In this document: positions 58,737 to 64,000 of the stretch, in pieces | Numbering within the stretch: the first letter of the stretch is position 1 | Layout: each line of letters opens with the position of its first letter | Origin: JAIQFL01 sp035501495 | Lineage (GTDB): Bacteria; Acidobacteriota; Terriglobia; Bryobacterales; Bryobacteraceae | Direction of reading: 5' to 3' | DNA: 64,000 bases | NCBI GenBank assembly: GCA_035501495.1 | Contig: DATJWB010000320.1 | Coordinates: forward strand, 1 to 64,000 | The notes under the pieces: generated by a model | The model's input: the letters and a program-made list of their open reading frames with translations, nothing else | Told to the model about the DNA's origin: nothing | Database searches by the model: none | Position numbers and translations under genes: made by a program

Positions 58737-59612
58737 ATGCGAACTCCGTGGCGCACCGTCCTGGCCCTCTCCGCATTATTGGCTGCGCTGATCGGTCTCG
58801 CCGCAACTCCCGCCCCGGAGTCGTTCGATTTCGTGATCCTGGGCGATCGGACTGGCGAGGCCGTCCCTGGAGTGTACGAGCAGGCATGGCACGAAGCAGC
58901 TGCCGGGAATCCCGCCTTCGTGGTCAGTGTCGGCGACACCATTCAAGGGTTGAACGATGCCACTGCCGAGGCGGAATGGCGGGAGGCGCAGAAGATCTTC
59001 CGCCCGTACCAGCGATTCCCGCTCTACCTGGCTGCGGGCAACCACGACATCTGGTCCGATGCATCCGAGAAGCTCTTCCACAAGTATTCCGGCCACGAAC
59101 CGCACTACAGCTTCGACTACGGCGACGCGCATTTCACGATCCTCGACAACAGCCGGTCCGATGATTTATCCGCCGAGGAGATGGAGTTTCTCGAAGCCGA
59201 CCTCAAGGCAAGCGTCGCGCAGTCAGTGAAATTCATCGTCTCGCATCGCCCCTCGTGGCTGATTCCAGCCGCCCTGCTGAATCGCAGCTTCCCCCTCCAC
59301 CTGTTGGCAAAAAAGTACGGAGTGCAATACGTGATTGCCGGCCACGTGCACCAGATGCTGCACGTAGACCTGGATGGGGTGACCTATCTTTCCATGCCGA
59401 GCGCCGGCGGCCACCTGCGGGCATCCATGAAGTATGAAGACGGCTGGTTCTTCGCTCAGACTCTGGTGGAGGTTCGCGGAAGTGCGGTGGACTTTCAGAT
59501 CAGGGAACTGCGGCCGCCTCACGGGGAGGGCCGGATCACGACGCCCAAGGACTGGGGTGTGGTAGGACTATCCAAATCGGGGGCCGGCCGCACGGCCGCC
59601 CCCCGGGAATGA
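58737..59612 (+). CDS. Exported calcineurin-like metallophosphoesterase
   Basis: This 291-residue protein starts MRTPWRTVLALSALLAALIG (signal), then FDFVILGDRTGE (first metal Asp), FVVSVGDTIQG (second), LAAGNHDIWSD, FIVSHRPSWLIP and VIAGHVHQMLHVD. All five metallophosphoesterase motifs are present. It is a two-metal phosphodiesterase/monoesterase of unknown substrate acting in the periplasm. The ATG at 58737 is set by the signal peptide; a longer frame upstream reads antisense to the rhodanese. The C-terminal codons hold a GC-rich hairpin shared with the convergent small peptide gene. Confidence 0.88.
   Translation: MRTPWRTVLALSALLAALIGLAATPAPESFDFVILGDRTGEAVPGVYEQAWHEAAAGNPAFVVSVGDTIQGLNDATAEAEWREAQKIFRPYQRFPLYLAAGNHDIWSDASEKLFHKYSGHEPHYSFDYGDAHFTILDNSRSDDLSAEEMEFLEADLKASVAQSVKFIVSHRPSWLIPAALLNRSFPLHLLAKKYGVQYVIAGHVHQMLHVDLDGVTYLSMPSAGGHLRASMKYEDGWFFAQTLVEVRGSAVDFQIRELRPPHGEGRITTPKDWGVVGLSKSGAGRTAAPRE
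59579..59604. terminator. GC-rich hairpin at the convergent end of the metallophosphoesterase and peptide genes
   Basis: GGGGG, then CCGGCC, a GCAC loop region, GGCCG and CCCCC form a near-perfect 10-bp stem with one bulged base. It lies in the last codons of the metallophosphoesterase gene and about 22 bp past the stop of the minus-strand peptide. No T run follows on either strand, so it is not a classic terminator; it could slow both polymerases. Confidence 0.3.
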
Positions 59613-59625
59613 GATCGCTGAGAAC

Positions 59626-59682
59626 TTAGTGACGATATTCTACTGCAGTGGGGCCGGCCTTGATGGCAGTCTTCACGCGCAT
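59626..59682 (-). CDS. Possible 18-residue peptide gene
   Basis: An ATG at 59682 preceded by AGAGAGGAGAAAGACC (a strong ribosome site at good spacing) opens MRVKTAIKAGPTAVEYRH and stops with TAA. There is no signal peptide. The opening (R/K)VKTxxKAG resembles, from memory, the start of short uncharacterised peptides in acidobacteria, but I cannot place it in a named family. The strong ribosome site and standard stop favour a real gene; its small size means it could be chance. It lies alone on the minus strand between the convergent metallophosphoesterase and a dispersed repeat upstream. Confidence 0.4.
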   Translation of the reverse strand: MRVKTAIKAGPTAVEYRH

Positions 59683-59804
59683 GGTCTTTCTCCTCTCTCT
59701 GTGTGCTTTTCGCGCGGCCCGACATTCGAGCCACACCCCAATACGACGAGCAAAGCAGAGGATATTGGCAGCGCCGCGTCGCGCGGTACTAAGGTAAAGA
59801 CCCC

Positions 59805-59974
59805 AACGTGGCGCACGCACTCCTGACTGTACCTCCCCACTCATGGGGACGCTTGGCCGGCGTGTATGGTGCCAGTGGCCGAAGGGGTTTTTCGAGGCAG
59901 CCGTCTCGGCACTCATGGCCGAAAGCGCCCCGATGAGTCGGGGCGCTGCGGACACAAGTGTCCGCGCCACGTCG
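59805..59974. repeat. Dispersed inverted repeat, copy 8 (two-armed)
   Basis: The left arm (CGTGGCGCACGCACTCCTGA, with CCCCACTCATGGGG) and the right arm (GCGCCCCGATGAGTCGGGGC, then GACACAAGTGTCCGCGCCAC) bracket a GGGGTTTTTCGAGGC centre. The right end is 5 bp from the stop codon of the oxidoreductase (59979). It lies upstream of the small peptide gene on the minus strand. Confidence 0.85.
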
Positions 59975-59978
59975 TAGT

Positions 59979-61529
59979 CTACACTTTGTATGCGCTCCGC
60001 GGCGTCTGATCGAGGTGCTGGTTGGCCTTCTCCGAATTCGTCACCCGCGCATTCGCGGAGTCCCATTCAAATCTCTCGCCGGGGAACCTTTGCGCCAGGC
60101 ACCCCAGGAGGAAAGCCTCCGTCACCGGACGCTGCACTTCGAAGTTGGTGAGCGAGGCCGGCCCTCCCTTGCAGGCGGCCAGCCATTGATCGATGGCCGC
60201 GTCGCGCGGAGGTCCTCCCGCCGAGCCGCCGCGCCGCTGCCTCGCCGGCGGCGTCTGGTACTTGGGATTCTCGGGGTACACCTTCGGACGATCTCCGTTG
60301 AAGCCGGCGAGAATCATCCCCTTGTCTCCCACATAAAGGATGCCCTCATTGGCATCGCCCTTCTGGAAATAGTGGTCGTCCTGCTTGCTGATCCCCGCCG
60401 GGCGCGGCGGCCGCAAACCGCCGTCGTACCATGCCATGTGCACCGGCGCCTTGTCGCCGCGCGCCGGATAACTCAGATGCACGATCGACGCCTTGGGATA
60501 GGTCTCGTCGTACGATTCGCTGGCACACGCCTCCACCGCCGTAGGCGGCACCAGATCCAGAATCTGGAACACGCCCGCGAAGCTGTAGCATCCCATGTCG
60601 CCGAACGACCCGCATCCGAAATCGAACCATCCCCGCCACACGAACGGCAGGTATGCCTTGTTGTACGGCCGCTCGGGGGCGGGTCCCAGCCACATGTCCC
60701 AGTCGAAGCCGTCGGGAATCGGCTGCACTTCCCTGGGCCGGTCGATCCCTTGCGGCCAGTACGGCCGGCTCGACCAGTTGTGCACCTCGCGCACCTGCCC
60801 GATCGCGCCATCCGCAAGCCACGAGCTGATCAGGTGCGTGGACTCGCTCGATGGGTTGTTCACCGGCAGCCCCGTCGCCACCTTCATCTCGCGCGCCGTG
60901 GCCGCCATGCGGTGCGCATCCGGAATCGAGTGCGACATGGGCTTCTGGCACAGCACGTGTTTGTGCTGGCGCATCGCCGCGATCGAGATGGGCGCGTGCC
61001 AATGATCGGGCGTCGCCACGTAGACGGCGTCCAGGTCCTTCTCCTTCGCCAGCAGTTCGCGATAGTCGGGATAAGCGGTACAGCCTTTGTAGTCGGCCTG
61101 CTTGCGCGAGGAGTAATATGCCTCCACCAGCCGTTTCGCCGGCTCACGCCCGCCCATCCCGAGGCTGCTGCTGAATTCGTGGGTGAGCTGCACGCGGCCG
61201 GGTGATGCCAGGTCTTCCGCCCAATTCTCGTAGCCCGCGCCCAGCAGACGCCGCGCCGCTACCAGCAGCGCGTTGTCGCTGTACTCCATGTAGTCCTTGC
61301 TGCCGCGATTCACGTCGCACACCGCGACCACCTGAACTTCGGGCCGCGCCAACAGGCTCATCGTCACTGCCTGGCCTTGCCGGCCCAACCCGACGGTTGC
61401 CAGCGTGACCTTGTCGCTCGGCGGAACGAAGGGAGCCCCCAATACGTGCCGCGGAACGATCATGAAAGCCGTAGCCGTGGCGCCCGCGAAGGCGCGCCTC
61501 GTCATCTGTCGCTTGTCCGACCCGTTCAT
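59979..61529 (-). CDS. Tat-exported Gfo/Idh/MocA-family oxidoreductase
   Basis: This 516-residue protein starts with a twin-arginine signal (MTRRAFAGATATAFMIVPRH). The Rossmann domain has VTLATVGLGRQGQAVTMSLL and VQVVAVCDVNRGS; AVYVATPDHWHAPISIAAM and HVLCQKPMSHSI are the typical cofactor and catalytic (KP) motifs. The C-terminal domain carries GCGSFGDMGCYSFAGVFQIL. Tat export suits a protein that binds NAD(P) before crossing. Exported members of this family are numerous in acidobacteria, planctomycetes and related groups and probably act on sugars; the substrate is unknown. Its stop is 5 bp from a dispersed repeat. Confidence 0.93.
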   Translation of the reverse strand: MNGSDKRQMTRRAFAGATATAFMIVPRHVLGAPFVPPSDKVTLATVGLGRQGQAVTMSLLARPEVQVVAVCDVNRGSKDYMEYSDNALLVAARRLLGAGYENWAEDLASPGRVQLTHEFSSSLGMGGREPAKRLVEAYYSSRKQADYKGCTAYPDYRELLAKEKDLDAVYVATPDHWHAPISIAAMRQHKHVLCQKPMSHSIPDAHRMAATAREMKVATGLPVNNPSSESTHLISSWLADGAIGQVREVHNWSSRPYWPQGIDRPREVQPIPDGFDWDMWLGPAPERPYNKAYLPFVWRGWFDFGCGSFGDMGCYSFAGVFQILDLVPPTAVEACASESYDETYPKASIVHLSYPARGDKAPVHMAWYDGGLRPPRPAGISKQDDHYFQKGDANEGILYVGDKGMILAGFNGDRPKVYPENPKYQTPPARQRRGGSAGGPPRDAAIDQWLAACKGGPASLTNFEVQRPVTEAFLLGCLAQRFPGERFEWDSANARVTNSEKANQHLDQTPRSAYKV

Positions 61530-61696
61530 ATATCTCCTCTCGCACCTTATGAAGGATTGCCGCTATTCGGAGCCGAGAGTACCAGATTGCTTTGTCGAAG
61601 TCTACCGTAACAGTATGAAACCAATGGTACGTGTGGAACCGGTCCGGAGCGGCCGGCGCGAGATTATTCCCGTGTGCCCGGCACCACATTGTCGAG

Positions 61697-61924
61697 ATGC
61701 AAGTGAGAATTACAACCTGGACCGGATCGCAGCGCAATGGGATTGTACTGTCGACCATCGGACCGCGGATCCGTGTAGCCCTTCCCGGCTGCGACGACGC
61801 CTATGAGTTCTCTCATCGCGGTGGCGCGTGGTTTGGCGAAGACGGCCTGCCCGTGCGAATCGGGTTCCCTGCCAGAGTTGACGATGGCAGGACGCCAGCT
61901 TCGTCGGCTGCGTGGGTGAATTGA
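61697..61924 (+). CDS. Small conserved-looking protein of unknown function
   Basis: This 75-residue protein (MQVRITTWTGSQRNGIVLST start) reads as short strands: RIRVALPGCDDAYEFSH, RGGAWFGEDGLPVRIGF. No signal peptide, TM or metal cluster. I do not recognise a family, though the opening (M-x-VRITTWTG) and the WxxEDGxxVxI close are typical of a small beta-barrel family seen in acidobacteria. The start at 61697 is chosen over an open frame extending 22 codons upstream. It is 13 bp before the next gene and probably shares its message. Confidence 0.55.
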   Translation: MQVRITTWTGSQRNGIVLSTIGPRIRVALPGCDDAYEFSHRGGAWFGEDGLPVRIGFPARVDDGRTPASSAAWVN

Positions 61925-61937
61925 GCGGAGTGCGGGA

Positions 61938-62609
61938 ATGATCTCGGAATCCAGTTCCGCCAATCGAAGCCTCTACGGGCTGGCCGTGAAAACGCTGCCC
62001 TGGCCCTCCTGGTACCTAACCATTACTGCCACCGCTGTTGCAATCCTCCTGGAATGGTATATGCTGCGGTCGGGCTTGCCGGGCTTCTGGATCCTGGCAG
62101 CCCCGCTGGGCTCGTCCTTTTTGGTTGTACTGTTGGCCGCGCTGGTTCGCCGATTCGCCTCGTCCGCCCACCTGCCTCTCACCCCGGATTGGATTTACGA
62201 ACTCTCCATCGACCGCTACCGGCCTATGCTGCGGCTGCTCAGCCCGGAGGAACTCGAGATCCTGCGGGCCCAGCCGGGGTTCACGCCCCAAGCCGAAGCC
62301 CGCTTCCGCAGCGCGCGGTGCAGGTTGTTGCGGAAGTACCTGCAGCATTTGAATGAAGACTTCAAACGAATCTGCATGGCCTTGAAGGTTCTCATGGTGA
62401 AGTCCACGCGCGACCGACCGGACTTGGCCTGGGCATTGTTGGGCAACCAGTTGACCTTTGCATACGGAATGACCACCGTCCGGATTGGTTTGCTGTTCTA
62501 TCGATTCGGCGTCGGGACGGTGGACGTTGCCGGCCTGGTCCGGCTGTTTGACGGCCTGCGGATCGAGTTACGAACCGTAGTTCAGGCGGACCTCGCCGCG
62601 AGGGCATAA
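61938..62609 (+). CDS. Two-TM protein of unknown function
   Basis: This 223-residue protein has two adjacent TM helices near 22-42 and 48-70 (WYLTITATAVAILLEWYMLR, FWILAAPLGSSFLVVLLAAL). A long cytoplasmic helical part follows, with DWIYELSIDRYRPMLRLLSP, EELEILRAQPGFTPQAEARF, RLLRKYLQHLNEDFKRICMA and LLGNQLTFAYGMTTVRIGL. No catalytic motif is visible. I know similar acidobacterial proteins only as conserved hypotheticals. It probably forms one transcript with the 75-residue protein upstream; 41 bp separate it from the hydrolase. Confidence 0.65.
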   Translation: MISESSSANRSLYGLAVKTLPWPSWYLTITATAVAILLEWYMLRSGLPGFWILAAPLGSSFLVVLLAALVRRFASSAHLPLTPDWIYELSIDRYRPMLRLLSPEELEILRAQPGFTPQAEARFRSARCRLLRKYLQHLNEDFKRICMALKVLMVKSTRDRPDLAWALLGNQLTFAYGMTTVRIGLLFYRFGVGTVDVAGLVRLFDGLRIELRTVVQADLAARA

Positions 62610-62650
62610 CAAACGCCCGCCCGGCCAGATCGTCATGGGACAATGCGGAC

Positions 62651-63526
62651 TTGACACCTGATTCCGAATCCGACAGCCCCACCTTACACCTCCTCTCCGC
62701 GCGCGATGTCGATCTGGCCATCTGGGAATGGCCGGGAAGCGACCCGGCTCTGGTCTTCGCCCACGCCACTGGTTTCCACGGCCGCTGCTGGGACCGCATC
62801 GCCCGCTGCTTCGCGGGACGACGGCGCCTGGCGGTAGACTTCCGCGGCCATGGCCGTTCCTCCAAGCCCGAGCCTCCCTATCATTGGCGGGACTTCGGAA
62901 GAGAACTGACCGCCTTGATGGAACAACTGGGCGTGCGAGGCGCCCTCGGCATCGGCCATTCCATGGGAGGACACTCCGTGGTCGCCTCCGTTGCGCTGCG
63001 GCCCCGGACTTTCTCCGCGCTACTGCTGATCGATCCCACGATTCTGCCGCCCGAATACTACGGACACCGCCTGCTCGACGTCTCATTCGTCGAGCGGCGC
63101 CGCAACCGCTGGGCCTCGCCCGATGAGATGTTCGAGCGGTTCCGCGACCGGCCTCCCTTCGCCGGCTGGCGTCCCGAGATCCTCCGCGACTACTGCGATT
63201 TCGGGCTGCTGCCCGAAGGCCGCGGTTTCGTCCTGGCTTGTCCTCCGCGCGTGGAAGCTTCGATCTACAACCACTCCACCGAGCCCGAAGCCAACCTCTA
63301 CAGCGAGATCCCGTCAGTCGCGCAACCGGTGGTTGTCCTGCGCGCGGCGAATCTCGGAACCCTGGACTCGTTCACCCTCAGCTCGTCGCCCACGCCGCCC
63401 GACCTCGCCTCCAAGTTTCCGCACGGGCGCGAAGTGCATCTCACCGATCGCAGCCACTTCATTCCCATGGAATGGCCGGAGGGTGTCACGGCCGAAATCC
63501 AGCAGATGTTGACTCTATTGGAATAG
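62651..63526 (+). CDS. Alpha/beta-hydrolase
   Basis: This 291-residue serine hydrolase has the oxyanion segment ALVFAHATGFHGRCWDRIA, the Asp-rich VDFRGHGRSSKP, nucleophile Ser104 in GIGHSMGGHS, an acid near LLIDPTILPP and the catalytic His in TDRSHFIPMEWPEG. It is a cytoplasmic esterase/lactonase-type enzyme of unknown substrate. The start is a TTG at 62651, as no ATG gives the conserved N-terminus. Its end overlaps the convergent amidohydrolase gene by 12 bp. No operon partner suggests a substrate. Confidence 0.88.
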   Translation: MTPDSESDSPTLHLLSARDVDLAIWEWPGSDPALVFAHATGFHGRCWDRIARCFAGRRRLAVDFRGHGRSSKPEPPYHWRDFGRELTALMEQLGVRGALGIGHSMGGHSVVASVALRPRTFSALLLIDPTILPPEYYGHRLLDVSFVERRRNRWASPDEMFERFRDRPPFAGWRPEILRDYCDFGLLPEGRGFVLACPPRVEASIYNHSTEPEANLYSEIPSVAQPVVVLRAANLGTLDSFTLSSSPTPPDLASKFPHGREVHLTDRSHFIPMEWPEGVTAEIQQMLTLLE

Positions 63527-64000
63527 CTCCGCGCGGCGGATGCGCTCGCCTTTGAATACCACCATCGAAATCCGCTCCGTGGCCGAGATGTCTTCGAGCG
63601 GATTGCCGTCCACCAGCAGCAGGTCGGCCTCCAGCCCTTTGCGGATAGTGCCGAATCGCTTCTCCGCGCGCAACAGTTTCGCGCCATTGCCGGTGGCGGC
63701 AGTGAGCGCCGCTTTGGGCGGGATGCCGGCCTTGACCCAGAGCTGCAGCTCATGATGCAGCGATGCCCCGTGGAAGACCATCGGGTTCCCCGAGTCGCTC
63801 CCCATCACCAGCGGCACGCCGGCGTTCCACGCGCGCACCAGGTTCGCCGCCGCGCGTTCGTAGGCCGATTCAAACAGCGCGGCTTTGGCCGCATCCGCGC
63901 CCTTTCCGCTGGCTACAAATTCGCGCGTGCCCTTCAGCACGCCCGGAATCACCGATTGCTGCACCAGCGAATTGTCGAGCCCGACGCCTTTGCCGGCGAA
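63515..64000 (-). CDS. Amidohydrolase, C-terminal part (runs past the window edge)
   Basis: The minus strand from the right edge reads GVGLDNSLVQQSVIPGVLKG, then LVMGSDSGNPMVFHGASLHH (catalytic Asp), ELQLWVKAGIPPKAALTAAT, and the closing RKGLEADLLLVDGNPLED. This is the second half of an imidazolonepropionase/prolidase-like amidohydrolase (amidohydrolase 1 family). The N-terminal metal-binding HxH lies outside the window. It is convergent with the alpha/beta-hydrolase and overlaps it by 12 bp. Function on a cyclic amide or a dipeptide is likely. Confidence 0.85.
   Translation of the reverse strand, partial: FAGKGVGLDNSLVQQSVIPGVLKGTREFVASGKGADAAKAALFESAYERAAANLVRAWNAGVPLVMGSDSGNPMVFHGASLHHELQLWVKAGIPPKAALTAATGNGAKLLRAEKRFGTIRKGLEADLLLVDGNPLEDISATERISMVVFKGERIRRAELFQ

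Noticed and set aside
14325..59974. CRISPR array
   Set aside because: The repeat copies are scattered over 45 kb, differ in length and lack regular spacers; no cas gene is present.
1..64000. tRNA, rRNA, transposase, integrase or phage genes
   Set aside because: No cloverleaf, rRNA core sequence, DDE/recombinase motif or phage structural gene was found on either strand.

Overview
This GC-rich window looks like chromosome of an acidobacterium of the Solibacter/Bryobacter type. That is an inference from gene content, not from a marker gene. The signs are a giant TonB-dependent receptor with a carboxypeptidase-regulatory N-terminus (Oar-like), an orphan MacB-type permease with no ATPase (ADOP type), a Ser/Thr kinase fused to a beta-propeller, a DUF2339 membrane protein, cytochrome c/PHM-like oxidoreductases, a sedolisin, and a family of dispersed inverted repeats. 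No rRNA, tRNA, CRISPR array, complete transposon or prophage was seen.

Layout. 1-3.3 kb is a decay zone: a histidine-kinase fragment, a broken higBA toxin-antitoxin pair, a frameshifted VOC gene and an amidohydrolase with four frame breaks. 3.4-7.5 kb has class I fumarase divergent from a secreted sedolisin. 7.6-14.3 kb is one co-directional run: NarL-type kinase, regulator, small CxxC protein, D-aminoacylase-like amidohydrolase, MFS transporter and acyl-CoA synthetase, several overlapping. 14.5-19 kb holds an OmpR-type regulator, a secreted protein and a Spy/LTXXQ protein around a shared intergenic region with 11-bp-spaced direct repeats, then the ADOP permease. 19-21.7 kb has a collapsed VapBC-like pair, a small HExxH protein and a NicO-type metal exporter. 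21.75-25.4 kb is a coupled unit of RpiB (with an EutT-like N-terminal motif), DeoC (with an encapsulation-peptide-like helix and a Cys cluster), a GAF-GAF-SpoIIE phosphatase and a PchB-like chorismate mutase/isochorismate-pyruvate lyase. The first two look like cargo of a sugar-phosphate bacterial microcompartment whose shell genes must lie elsewhere.

25.4-33.7 kb holds assorted metabolic genes: a cytochrome c/PHM-like protein, a phosphotriesterase-like lactonase, a Tat-exported ferritin-like protein, a DUF4136 protein, a double class II aldolase, a YjbR protein, and a substrate-binding protein coupled to a broken PepSY-type gene. 34-41.3 kb is a three-gene run: LplT-PlsC-Aas fusion, DUF2339 protein and M48 protease. 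41.5-47.1 kb has the TonB-dependent receptor divergent from a pair of metal-ligand-rich envelope proteins. 47.2-64 kb carries the kinase-propeller protein, a micro-protein/SSS symporter pair, DedA, GlgC, a 3-hydroxyacyl-CoA dehydrogenase, a second cytochrome c/PHM-like protein with TPRs, a LolA-like secreted protein, a double rhodanese, a metallophosphoesterase, a possible 18-residue peptide gene, a Tat-exported Gfo/Idh/MocA oxidoreductase, small hypotheticals, an alpha/beta hydrolase and the end of an amidohydrolase.

The strongest non-gene signal is the dispersed repeat: eight full or partial copies. Seven lie in intergenic gaps, mostly directly next to stop codons, and one is read in frame inside a coding sequence.
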